Below are positions 1 to 7,176 of a stretch of 21,782 nt of DNA, piece after piece (the first letter of the stretch is position 1; the number at the start of each line of letters is the position of its first letter). The translations under genes and the position numbers were made by a program. Source of the stretch: JBOFCS01 sp051646185 (GTDB lineage: Bacteria; Actinomycetota; Actinomycetes; Mycobacteriales; Mycobacteriaceae); NCBI GenBank assembly GCA_051646185.1, contig JBOFCS010000109.1:1-21782 (forward strand), in the 5' to 3' direction. The notes beneath the pieces were generated by a model. That model was not told where the DNA came from. It saw only the letters and a list, made by a program, of their open reading frames with translations, and made no database searches.

Positions 1-1077
1 GGTCTGCAATAGACCCATCGCATTGGAGCCCTTACCGTAGCGGACAGGTTCAATGTGGGTGCTCGGGTCTGGGTGGAATGAGGAAGTAATAGCCACACCA
101 AAAGTAAGGTCCTGAGTCGGATCCACCTCACGACGGCCAGCTCCCAAAATTGACTCCGAATTGGTTCGAGTCAACTCACCCAGCTTATGGGACAACTTAG
201 GTAAATTACCTCGGTCTTTCATCTTGTGCAATAAGCTCTGCGTTCCCCAGGTGCCAGCAGCTAGCACCACATACCTTGCGGTCACAGTGCGCTTATTCTT
301 ACGCACAACCTTGCCCGTAGTGACCGTATGAACCTCCCACACCCCATCAGTGCGCTGCACTAAAGACTTTGCCGTAGTCAATGGAAAGACTTGAGCCCCA
401 GCACCTTCAGCTAGGCCAAGATAGTTTTTCACCAAAGTATTTTTGGCCCCGACTCGGCAACCCGTCATACAAGAACCACATTCGGTACACCCCGTACGAT
501 CCGGGCCAACCCCGCCAAAAAATGGATCAGAAACAATTTCACCAGGGGTTTTTTTACCATCAGGACCAAAATAAACCCCCACCGGAGTCTGAATGAACGT
601 ATCGCCCACACCCATATCCTCAGCAACAGATTTGATGATCTCATCGGCCGGAGTCATGGTGGGATTACGCACCACACCCAACATTCGTTGCGCCTGCTCA
701 TAATGTGGGATCAGCTCAGCACGCCAGTCCGTAATATGTGCCCACTGCTTATCCTGAAAAAACGGCTCCGGCGGCTGATACAGAGTGTTGGCGTAATTTA
801 ACGAACCGCCTCCTACCCCAGAACCAGCCAAAATCATGCAGTCACGCAATAAGTGAATACGCTGAATACCAAAGCAACCAAGCAACGGTGCCCATAAGAA
901 CTTGCGTAAGTCCCAGGATGTTTCGGCAAACTCATCATCAGCAAAACGCCTACCTGCTTCTAAGATGCCAACCCGGTACCCCTTCTCGGTAAGGCGGAGC
1001 GCGGTAACACTGCCACCGAACCCAGAACCAATAACAAGAACGTCAAAGTCAGGCTCACTCGAACTTTGTGCACCCAC
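1..1077 (-). CDS. GMC-family FAD oxidoreductase (cholesterol oxidase-like), 3' part outside window
   Basis: N-terminal 359 residues of a glucose-methanol-choline flavoprotein; the frame stays open to the window edge, so the C-terminal part is missing. I translated the reverse strand: an FAD dinucleotide-binding motif GSGFGGS lies at residues 17-23, and a second glycine-rich flavin motif (AGSGVGGGSLNYAN) at about 84-97. A cysteine cluster C-X2-C-X2-C-X3-C occupies 197-207. By family and position it corresponds to mycobacterial ChoD (Rv3409c), next to guaB3. True sterol oxidation is not established for that clade, so the substrate is open. The start is a GTG with a clear GGAGG at 1084-1088, 6 nt upstream. 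It lies downstream of guaB3 on the same strand, 126 nt after the guaB3 stop, so it may be co-transcribed or use its own promoter. Family assignment is firm; cholesterol as substrate is inference. Confidence 0.85.
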   Translation of the reverse strand, partial: MGAQSSSEPDFDVLVIGSGFGGSVTALRLTEKGYRVGILEAGRRFADDEFAETSWDLRKFLWAPLLGCFGIQRIHLLRDCMILAGSGVGGGSLNYANTLYQPPEPFFQDKQWAHITDWRAELIPHYEQAQRMLGVVRNPTMTPADEIIKSVAEDMGVGDTFIQTPVGVYFGPDGKKTPGEIVSDPFFGGVGPDRTGCTECGSCMTGCRVGAKNTLVKNYLGLAEGAGAQVFPLTTAKSLVQRTDGVWEVHTVTTGKVVRKNKRTVTARYVVLAAGTWGTQSLLHKMKDRGNLPKLSHKLGELTRTNSESILGAGRREVDPTQDLTFGVAITSSFHPDPSTHIEPVRYGKGSNAMGLLQT

Positions 1078-1083
1078 TAGGCA

Positions 1084-1088
1084 CCTCC
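1084..1088 (-). promoter_or_regulatory. ribosome binding site of the GMC oxidoreductase
   Basis: GGAGG on the minus strand, 6 nt before the GTG at 1077. It decides the start codon, since no ATG near the N-terminus precedes the FAD-binding motif. Confidence 0.75.
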
Positions 1089-1151
1089 ACAATTGTTGGG
1101 CTGCAATTTACCCAGTATGAACCAGACAAAAGTGACGGTTCTCACAAGGCT

Positions 1152-1165
1152 AGGTTAGCTTACCT
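1152..1165. promoter_or_regulatory. possible degenerate DtxR-type iron box
   Basis: AGGTTAGCTTACCT is a 14-bp imperfect palindrome (12 of 14 positions) in the 126-bp gap upstream of the oxidoreductase. Its left half matches the DtxR/IdeR half-site AGGTTAG. Against the 19-bp consensus as I remember it, the right half is one base short, which shifts the half-site spacing. Treat as a candidate only. Confidence 0.25.
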
Positions 1166-1203
1166 GTGTACGTGAGTATCGGCTAGTTTGCCTCGCCACA
1201 TTA

Positions 1204-2340
1204 TCACGCTCGAACCGTCAAGCCGACTTTCTGAAACTCCTTCAAATCCGAATAGCCAGCCTTAGCCATCGAACGCTTTAATCCACCAACAAGATTCAAC
1301 GAACCAAACGGATCATCTGAAGGACCAGAAAGAATCTGATCCAAACTAGGCCGGTTGCCAAAAGCAATCGGAAGCATAGCCCCACGAGGCAAAGACGGAT
1401 GCGCCGCAGCTGACGGCCAGTACCAGCCATGTCCGCCTGCCTCGGCCGCCCCAGCAAGCGGAGTGCCCAGAACTACCGCATCGGCACCACAAGCAATCGC
1501 CTTAGCAAGATCACCAGAAGTGTGGATATCACCGTCGGCAATAACATGCACATAACGACCACCGGTTTCATCCAAATATTCCCGACGAGCTGCCGCTGCA
1601 TCTGCGATAGCGGTAGCCATGGGAACGCTAATTCCCAACACTTCACCAGTGGTCGTGGCACCCTCAGCTGAACCGTAACCCACAATCACCCCGGCCGCCC
1701 CAGTCCGCATCAAATGCAACGCAGTGCGATGATCACTGACGCCACCAGCAACCACTGGCACGTCAAGTTCTGCAATAAACGTCTTTAAGTTTAAAGGCTC
1801 ACCATCACTGGCAACATGCTCAGCCGAGATGATAGTGCCTTGCACCACAAGCAAATCAATACCAGCTGCCACCAAACCAGGGGTCAATGACCGAGCATTC
1901 TGTGGACTCACCCGAACCGCAGCAGTTACCCCAGCCGCAGTCACCTGAGCAACCGCAGCCGCTAGTAACTCCGACTGCAACGGTGCAGCATGTAGCTCCT
2001 GCAACAACCGGACAGCAGCACCAGTCTCGGGTTCACTGTCAGCTAACGCAATAACTTGAGCAATTTTTGCCTCAACATCAGTATGTCGCGCCCATAAACC
2101 CTCACCATTAATGATCCCAAGACCACCCCGCTTACCCAACTCAATAGCAAAAGTTGGTGAGACCAAAGCATCCGTGGGATGGGCTAAAACTGGAATATCA
2201 AAACGATAAGCATCCAGCTGCCACGCCGTGGATACATCCTGAGAAGAACGCGTCCGCCGGGACGGCACAATACTGACATCAGTGAGGTCGTACGTACTAC
2301 GGGCAGTTCTGCCTAAACCTATTTCCACCAGGTCGCGCAT
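1204..2340 (-). CDS. guaB3: GuaB3, IMP dehydrogenase-family protein
   Basis: A 378-residue (beta/alpha)8-barrel protein of the IMP dehydrogenase/GMP reductase superfamily, actinobacterial GuaB3 type, without the two CBS domains of GuaB. Conserved barrel segments are visible: HPTDALVSP near residue 54, VVAGGVSDH near 196, and a phosphate-binding stretch (IADGDIHTSGDLAKA) near 267. At the place of the IMPDH catalytic loop (about 221-236) it reads GYGSAEGATTTGEVLG, with no cysteine. This argues against ordinary IMP dehydrogenase chemistry; its exact reaction is not settled from sequence. I chose the ATG at 2340, preceded by AGGAAGG with 7 nt spacing, over an upstream in-frame start that would add ten residues. 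It follows guaB by 62 nt on the same strand and probably shares its transcript. Confidence 0.9.
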   Translation of the reverse strand: MRDLVEIGLGRTARSTYDLTDVSIVPSRRTRSSQDVSTAWQLDAYRFDIPVLAHPTDALVSPTFAIELGKRGGLGIINGEGLWARHTDVEAKIAQVIALADSEPETGAAVRLLQELHAAPLQSELLAAAVAQVTAAGVTAAVRVSPQNARSLTPGLVAAGIDLLVVQGTIISAEHVASDGEPLNLKTFIAELDVPVVAGGVSDHRTALHLMRTGAAGVIVGYGSAEGATTTGEVLGISVPMATAIADAAAARREYLDETGGRYVHVIADGDIHTSGDLAKAIACGADAVVLGTPLAGAAEAGGHGWYWPSAAAHPSLPRGAMLPIAFGNRPSLDQILSGPSDDPFGSLNLVGGLKRSMAKAGYSDLKEFQKVGLTVRA

Positions 2341-2402
2341 CAGCGCACCTTCCTTCTCAAAGTAATACAACCGGAAAACTAGCGCCCCAGCAATCGCTGC
2401 TG

Positions 2403-3926
2403 CTAACGCGCGTAATAATTGGGCGCCTCAACGGTCATGGTGACGTCATGCGGATGACTCTCTTTAAGACCGGCAGCCGTAATCTGCACAAACTGTGCCT
2501 GCTGCAATTCTTCGATGGTATTAGATCCGGTATACCCCATAGCCGCTCGTAAACCACCAGTGAGTTGATGGGTAACCGAAACCAATGGGCCACGGAAAGG
2601 CACCCGCCCCTCAATTCCTTCCGGAACCAATTTGTCCTCAGCAAGAACATCATCTTGGAAATACCGGTCCTTGGAGTACGACTTAGCCTCACCTCGGCCT
2701 TGCATCGCACCCAACGAACCCATACCCCGGTAGCTCTTAAACTGCTTACCGTTCACAAAGATGAGATCACCAGGGGCTTCTGCAGTGCCGGCAAGCAATG
2801 AGCCCAACATGGCCGTTGACGCCCCTGCGGCCAAAGCCTTGGCAATATCTCCAGAGAACTGCAAACCGCCATCAGCAATAACTGGAACACCCGCAGGTTT
2901 GCATACCGCAACTGCCTCCAAAATTGCGGTGATCTGCGGCGCCCCAACACCGGCAACCACCCGAGTCGTGCAGATTGAGCCAGGGCCAACTCCAACCTTG
3001 ACAGCATCTGCACCAGCGGCCACCAAAGCCGCAGCTGCAGCGCGAGTGGCAACATTGCCACCAACAACATCCACCCGTTCACCCACCTCTGCCTTCAGCT
3101 TGCTCACCATCTCTAGCACCAAACGGTTATGGGCATGAGCGGTATCAACAATTAACACATCCACCCCAGCATCCACCAGAAGCATTGCGCGGGTCCAGGA
3201 ATCCTCACCAACGCCCACAGCAGCACCTACCAACAAACGACCATCACGATCTTTGGTCGCATTGGGGTGTTGCTCAGTCTTCACAAAATCTTTAACCGTA
3301 ATCAATCCGGTCAAGTTGCCATGACCATCCACAATAGGAAGCTTTTCAATCTTATGTCGCCGCAGCAGCCCCAGTGCCGCATCGGCAGTGACACCCTCAC
3401 GCGCAGTAATCAAAGGAGCTTTGGTCATAACCTCTGAAACTGCTTTGTTCTGATCAACCTCAAAGCGCATATCCCGATTGGTGATAATCCCCACCAACGC
3501 ACCTTTATCATCGGTGACCGGCAAGCCGGAAATACGGAATCGAGCGCATTTAGCATCAACCTCAGCAAGCGTATCGCTGGGAGCACAGGTGACGGGGTCG
3601 GTCACCATGCCCGCCTCCGAGCGCTTCACAGTTTCCACCTGACCTGCCTGATCTTGTGCAGAAAGATTGCGATGCAATACACCCATGCCGCCTGCCCTAG
3701 CCATCGCAATGGCCATCCGAGATTCGGTGACCGTATCCATCGCCGAGCTCACCAAAGGCACTCGCAACCGAATATTTTTTGTTAGCTGACTTGAGGTGTC
3801 TACCGCACTGGGAATGACATCCGAAGCTGATGGCAGCAGTAAAACGTCGTCAAAGGTCAACCCAAGCATGGCAACCTTATGCGGATCATCCCCGCCGGTA
3901 CGTACCTGAACTGCTGGATTTGTCAT
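2403..3926 (-). CDS. guaB: inosine-5'-monophosphate dehydrogenase
   Basis: Catalyses NAD+-dependent oxidation of IMP to XMP, the committed cytosolic step of GMP synthesis. The 507-residue protein has the normal length. The N-terminal barrel part contains GLTFDDVLLLP near residue 22, followed by two CBS domains at about 108-215. The rest of the barrel carries the NAD-site stretch DTAHAH near 261 and the catalytic loop GVGPGSICTTRV with Cys319. The mobile flap has an Arg-Tyr pair (KDRYFQ) and the signature KLVPEGIEGRVP. I chose ATG 3926, with GGAGG 10 nt upstream, over a GTG ten codons earlier at 3956: the family N-terminus fits the shorter form, and GGAGG lies inside the longer one. The gene is divergent from DUF5319 and heads the guaB-guaB3 pair. 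Confidence 0.97.
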   Translation of the reverse strand: MTNPAVQVRTGGDDPHKVAMLGLTFDDVLLLPSASDVIPSAVDTSSQLTKNIRLRVPLVSSAMDTVTESRMAIAMARAGGMGVLHRNLSAQDQAGQVETVKRSEAGMVTDPVTCAPSDTLAEVDAKCARFRISGLPVTDDKGALVGIITNRDMRFEVDQNKAVSEVMTKAPLITAREGVTADAALGLLRRHKIEKLPIVDGHGNLTGLITVKDFVKTEQHPNATKDRDGRLLVGAAVGVGEDSWTRAMLLVDAGVDVLIVDTAHAHNRLVLEMVSKLKAEVGERVDVVGGNVATRAAAAALVAAGADAVKVGVGPGSICTTRVVAGVGAPQITAILEAVAVCKPAGVPVIADGGLQFSGDIAKALAAGASTAMLGSLLAGTAEAPGDLIFVNGKQFKSYRGMGSLGAMQGRGEAKSYSKDRYFQDDVLAEDKLVPEGIEGRVPFRGPLVSVTHQLTGGLRAAMGYTGSNTIEELQQAQFVQITAAGLKESHPHDVTMTVEAPNYYAR

Positions 3927-4081
3927 ACGGGTGCTGCCTCCAAAATGAAAGTCCACGCAAATGAAGCGAGCCGCCGGTAACCCGCAACACGTGTAGGGCC
4001 ATCGTATCGGCTCGCCTATCCTTGCAACTCAGTGACCGGTATCGCTGGCGTTACCCCCCTGCTAGTGCGTACCGTAGAGGT

Positions 4082-4495
4082 GTGCGCAATCACCTGCCTC
4101 CTGGACTACCGCCAGACCCCTTCGCTGACGACCCTACGGATCCATCCGCAGGGTTAGCTGACCTGAGCCAAGCCCAGCCCCTTGATCCACAAGAACGTAT
4201 TGCCATTGAAGACGATCTTGCTGACCTTGCCGTATATGAAGCCCTCCTCGGACATAGAGGTATTCGTGGCCTTGTTGTCTGCTGTGAAGATTGCGAGCAA
4301 GACCACTATCATGACTGGGATATGTTGCGCGCCAACCTTATTCAACTATTATCCGATGGAACAGTTCGGCCGCATGAACCTGCCTACGACCCCACACCAG
4401 AGGCCTACGTCACCTGGGACTACTGCCGTGGATACGCAGACGCTGCCATGCACGAAGCTGCCAACCTCGACAGCGACGAGGAACCTTTTTCATAA
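4082..4495 (+). CDS. DUF5319 domain protein (Rv3412-like), unknown function
   Basis: A 137-residue acidic protein of the actinobacterial DUF5319 family; I know no assigned function. The start at GTG 4082 gives the N-terminus VRNHLPPGLPPDPFADDP, matching the mycobacterial family member as I recall it (MRDHLPPGLPPDPFADDP), so I prefer it over a TTG at 4022 that would add 20 residues. The nearest purine stretch, AGAGG (4076-4080), is only 1 nt from the GTG, so start and translation mode are not certain. Notable conserved features are VCCEDCEQDHYHDWDM, with three Cys and two His that could bind a metal, and the aromatic C-terminal block VTWDYCRGYAD. It is one of two plus-strand genes; it diverges from guaB and converges on rsdA with a 28-bp gap. 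Confidence 0.85.
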   Translation: MRNHLPPGLPPDPFADDPTDPSAGLADLSQAQPLDPQERIAIEDDLADLAVYEALLGHRGIRGLVVCCEDCEQDHYHDWDMLRANLIQLLSDGTVRPHEPAYDPTPEAYVTWDYCRGYADAAMHEAANLDSDEEPFS

Positions 4496-4523
4496 AACCC
4501 TGAACCGCAAAACTTTACACACT

Positions 4524-5444
4524 TTAAGGCTTGAGCGTTAAGGAACTTGTTGCCGAAGTCCTCGCCGAAGAACTGGTCAATGTGGTGGTACCCGAAGGGA
4601 GAGTAGTCGTCTCCGAGGGTGAAGGTGGAGTTGTACTTGTCACCGAAGGAGGCGTTACTACCGTAGAACTATCAGCGGTGGTACTCGGGGCCGTAGAAAT
4701 CTGACGTGAGCTTGTTGTTGATTCCGAAGGCACTAAAGGTACTTCCGGCTCAACCGAAGACTCTACTGACGGCTCGGTAACTTCGGTAGAAATCTGTTCA
4801 TCAAGACGATTCAGCCACTCTTGTAACGCTTCACGATCTGAAGTTTTTGTTACCCCGTTTACCCGACCCGCTATCTCAGCAAGCAAGGCCTGTGCACTCT
4901 GCTTATCACCGGCGGCAATACGGCGCTCCGCCTCAGCAAGATCGGTACGAGCGGCCACCAGAATCTGATCTGACCTAGCTTGGTCTCCAAAAATTGCCTG
5001 TTTAACACCAAATAGCGCATCCCCCGGCTGAGCATCATAAGTAAAAATTGTTAACCCACCGATAGCAACTGCAACAACAGCCGCCGCTCCAGCAAGGACT
5101 TGCGTGAATCCGATACGAAGGGCCCGACGGACCGGTTTAGCTACCAGTTCATCATCGATAAATCCGCCATCTAATGCCACACATACTTCGTCCAAAGTTG
5201 GGGAGATCGGGGTTGGCGTAGAAAGCAATTCCCCTCGCCACCCAGCCAAGAGACTCGCCAACTCGTAGTCAACTGACGTAGCTGCTTGCACCGAACCATC
5301 ACCAGCGATTGCATTAATCAACGCATCGTCGGACTGCACTGCGGCAAAATCTACGGGAGAATCCACGTGAGTATCTGCTGAAGCCACATCCCAGTCTTTA
5401 CCGCGCGGATACCCTTCTCCACCACGATGACGCTCTTCAGTCAT
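4524..5444 (-). CDS. rsdA: anti-sigma-D factor RsdA
   Basis: Membrane-anchored antagonist of SigD. The 306-residue protein has a cytoplasmic N-terminal part with conserved segments DDALINAIAGDG (39-50) and YELASLLAGWRGEL (60-73), which in the family contact the sigma factor. A single transmembrane helix lies at about 113-135, followed by an extracytoplasmic helical region (PGDALFGVKQAIFG, 140-153). From about 219 to the end is a long Ser/Thr/Pro-rich low-complexity tail, probably spanning the cell wall. The start codon lies inside the end of sigD (8-bp overlap), indicating translational coupling that would keep the two proteins in ratio. It has no zinc-binding HxxxCxxC motif, as expected for RsdA. 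The assignment rests on sigD linkage plus the N-terminal motifs. Confidence 0.9.
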   Translation of the reverse strand: MTEERHRGGEGYPRGKDWDVASADTHVDSPVDFAAVQSDDALINAIAGDGSVQAATSVDYELASLLAGWRGELLSTPTPISPTLDEVCVALDGGFIDDELVAKPVRRALRIGFTQVLAGAAAVVAVAIGGLTIFTYDAQPGDALFGVKQAIFGDQARSDQILVAARTDLAEAERRIAAGDKQSAQALLAEIAGRVNGVTKTSDREALQEWLNRLDEQISTEVTEPSVESSVEPEVPLVPSESTTSSRQISTAPSTTADSSTVVTPPSVTSTTPPSPSETTTLPSGTTTLTSSSARTSATSSLTLKP

Positions 5445-6015
5445 TTATCTCACCTGCTTTCTCTAACTCGTTTTTAAGTTTCGTGAGCGCCCGGTGTTGA
5501 GCCACTCGAACCGCACCTGCGGTGCTACCCACAGTCTCCGCAGTTTCTTCTGCCGACATTCCCACTATCAGGCGAAGCACCAGAATCTCCCGTTGCTTAT
5601 CCGGCAGTGTGTCCAATAACGCATTCATCCGCCGACTTGACTCCGAATCAATTGCCCGCTGCTCCGGTCCGTCCTCTGTGGAAAAAGTTTCGGGTACTTC
5701 ATCAGTAGGTTCAGCCCTATTCCGAGCGGTATTTCGGTGTGCATCGGCAACCTTATGTGCTGCAATGCCGTACACAAACGCCATAAATGGCCTTCCCTGA
5801 TCCCGGTATCGGGGTAGGGCGGTCATCACAGCCAGGCAAACCTCCTGGGCAACATCGTCTGCGGAGTGCTGCCCACGCTCCGCAGATCCAACACGAGCGC
5901 GGCAATAGCGCACCACAATCGGTCGGACAATTTCGAGTACTTGGGATAAAGCAGCCCGATCACCCTGCGCTGCGGCAGTAACGGCGACGTCTAACTCGTC
6001 TCCCACAGATGTCAT
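5437..6015 (-). CDS. sigD: ECF RNA polymerase sigma factor SigD
   Basis: A 192-residue group IV sigma factor. Region 2 (about 28-95) includes the core-binding and -10-melting segment (SADDVAQEVCLAVMTALPRYRDQGRPFMAFVYGIAAHKVADAHR). Region 4 (about 130-185) has the helix-turn-helix LVLRLIVGMSAEETAETVGSTAGAVRVAQHRAL. It directs RNA polymerase to a stress or envelope regulon and is held inactive by RsdA, encoded next with an 8-bp overlap. The start is uncertain. ATG 6015 lacks a good Shine-Dalgarno sequence and overlaps a candidate ECF promoter; a GTG three codons downstream at 6006 would suit a leaderless transcript from that promoter. Identity as SigD is strong from sequence and from the guaB-rsdA-sigD-whiB context. 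Confidence 0.93.
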   Translation of the reverse strand: MTSVGDELDVAVTAAAQGDRAALSQVLEIVRPIVVRYCRARVGSAERGQHSADDVAQEVCLAVMTALPRYRDQGRPFMAFVYGIAAHKVADAHRNTARNRAEPTDEVPETFSTEDGPEQRAIDSESSRRMNALLDTLPDKQREILVLRLIVGMSAEETAETVGSTAGAVRVAQHRALTKLKNELEKAGEIND

Positions 6016-6039
6016 CGTCAGCGATTGCCTCAGCGTTAC
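6014..6039 (-). promoter_or_regulatory. candidate SigD-type autopromoter
   Basis: On the minus strand GTAACG (6034-6039), 16 nt, then CGAT (6014-6017). This resembles the GTAAC-type -35 and CGAT-type -10 that I recall for actinobacterial SigD, with ECF-like spacing. The -10 overlaps the annotated ATG, so transcription would begin near 6006-6007, at the in-frame GTG. The motif is from memory, hence the modest confidence. Confidence 0.4.
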
Positions 6040-6044
6040 AAGGT

Positions 6045-6059
6045 CACACCAAAAGTGTG
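6045..6059. repeat. inverted repeat CACAC-N5-GTGTG upstream of sigD
   Basis: A 5-bp perfect palindrome, 5-nt centre, directly upstream of the candidate sigD -35. The flanking bases can pair further only through wobble pairs on the plus strand. Its place suits an activator or repressor site; it has no T-run, so it is not an obvious terminator for the gene upstream. Confidence 0.3.
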
Positions 6060-6114
6060 GTCCTCCCTCATGGTCGGACTAGTCAACAATAGCGACCACA
6101 ACCCAGAAGACAAC

Positions 6115-6972
6115 TTATTCAACTTCAGTCGGGGCAAACTTGCCACCCCAATGCTGGATTTTTTTCACACACTCACGACGAATATGCAGTACCCTTTCCA
6201 TCGATATTTCTGCATGTGAGGGCAATCCGATACCTTCAACCAACATCGTGGCTGCCCACTGCAATGGCACCAACAAATACTGTCCAGCTTGTTCCAATAT
6301 GCTGTAGCCCAGCTCTTGAGCTTCCGCTTGATCTGCCGCCCCCGATGCGCTTAGCGCAGCTGCCAAAATCAATGACGACTTCACCTGGTGCCGAACCGAT
6401 ACCCCAGCATCTGCCAGATCCATAGCAATGCGTGCTTGTTCTTGAGCCAAAGTGGGATCTCCCGAGGCCATTGCCCACTCAGCCCGCACCCAATGCAAAC
6501 GCAATCTGGCACGCCATACTTCTTCACTGGCAAAATATGGTAACCGCTGTTCAACCCTATCGAGCAGACGCTGTGATAATCCAAAACGACCCACTCCAAG
6601 AGCGTCAGCAGCAAGTCCAGTAAGAGCGTCACACTGGGCTTGAAGAAGGAAAAAAGATTGATCACCAATGCCCTCCAGAGGGGAAACCGCATGCAGAGCC
6701 CGACCGTCTAAACCCCTGGCCTCGTTATGTCGGCCAAGCTGACGCAAAAACGACGCTTCAGTGCTTGTTGCCAAAGAAACCACTATCGGATCTGCACTGC
6801 CACGCGCCTGCGTTAGAAGCGCCCGCGCTGAGGCGTAGCGACCTTGCCCGCCATAGGCAACAGCAAGTAGCCAGCACTCCACAGCCGATACCGGTGGTTG
6901 TACCGGAATACCATTCGGCGCAGGACCAAAAGCGGCAAGAACATATTTCTGCCACTGCTCGCTATTAACCAT
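6115..6972 (-). CDS. conserved helical-repeat protein (Rv3415c-like), unknown function
   Basis: A 285-residue, almost entirely helical protein, rich in Ala and Leu, with TPR-like paired helices: AVAYGGQGRYASARALLTQA near 37-56, SFLRQLGRHNEARGLDGRAL near 74-93, AEWAMASGDPTLAQEQARIA near 163-182. Some of these have the A/G pattern of tetratricopeptide repeats. No signal peptide, membrane segment or catalytic motif is seen, so it is probably a cytoplasmic scaffold or protein-interaction protein. It lies upstream of sigD on the same strand with a 99-bp gap, the position of Rv3415c in mycobacteria, which suggests but does not prove a link to SigD or WhiB3. No Shine-Dalgarno is visible before ATG 6972; a TACCCT at 6979-6984 could be the -10 of a leaderless transcript. 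I recognise the gene only by position and general character. Confidence 0.75.
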   Translation of the reverse strand: MVNSEQWQKYVLAAFGPAPNGIPVQPPVSAVECWLLAVAYGGQGRYASARALLTQARGSADPIVVSLATSTEASFLRQLGRHNEARGLDGRALHAVSPLEGIGDQSFFLLQAQCDALTGLAADALGVGRFGLSQRLLDRVEQRLPYFASEEVWRARLRLHWVRAEWAMASGDPTLAQEQARIAMDLADAGVSVRHQVKSSLILAAALSASGAADQAEAQELGYSILEQAGQYLLVPLQWAATMLVEGIGLPSHAEISMERVLHIRRECVKKIQHWGGKFAPTEVE

Positions 6973-6978
6973 CCGACT

Positions 6979-6984
6979 AGGGTA
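6979..6984 (-). promoter_or_regulatory. possible -10 element for a leaderless transcript
   Basis: TACCCT ends 6 nt before the ATG at 6972. With no Shine-Dalgarno present, a start at +1 is plausible, and leaderless mRNAs are common in corynebacteria. No good -35 hexamer is seen at 16-18 nt. Confidence 0.3.
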
Positions 6985-7078
6985 GAAGAAAGGAAAAACT
7001 GATCTGGCAACACCAGCACTATCCCTGTGCGGAACTGACTACATCAGTGATTTTTCACCATTTTTGTGGTGCAGAGAG

Positions 7079-7094
7079 TGTAAAATACGTCACA
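7079..7094. promoter_or_regulatory. GlxR (CRP/FNR family) binding site
   Basis: TGTAAAATACGTCACA matches the corynebacterial GlxR consensus TGTGANNTANNTCACA with a single mismatch (A for G at position 4), including the central TA. It lies 107 bp upstream of the Rv3415c-like start and about 400 bp upstream of whiB3, so the former is the likelier target. Confidence 0.5.
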
Positions 7095-7144
7095 AAAATA
7101 TCTAAACTAGTTTCCAATTCAATTAGCTGATAGCTTTCAAGGTT

Positions 7145-7176
7145 TCCGGTATGTTAATCGCTTTCTTGCTACCGGA
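7145..7176. repeat. inverted repeat TCCGGTA-N18-TACCGGA
   Basis: Perfect 7-bp arms separated by 18 nt, in the middle of the intergenic gap. No T-run follows on either strand. It could be an operator or an RNA stem; function unknown. Confidence 0.35.

Noticed and set aside
541..560. A T-run that might be a terminator
   Set aside because: It is inside the oxidoreductase coding sequence, without a supporting stem.
2371..2402. A terminator between guaB and guaB3
   Set aside because: Only a 4-bp stem (CAGC/GCTG) and a short TTTT are seen; read-through into guaB3 is more likely.
2761..3138. A 125-codon plus-strand open frame
   Set aside because: It lies entirely opposite guaB, a certain gene, and its Ala/Thr/Pro-rich composition is that of an antisense frame.
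4001..4027. A guaB promoter TTGCAA-N15-TACGAT on the minus strand
   Set aside because: The spacing is short and both hexamers are weak; several equally poor alternatives exist in the divergent region.
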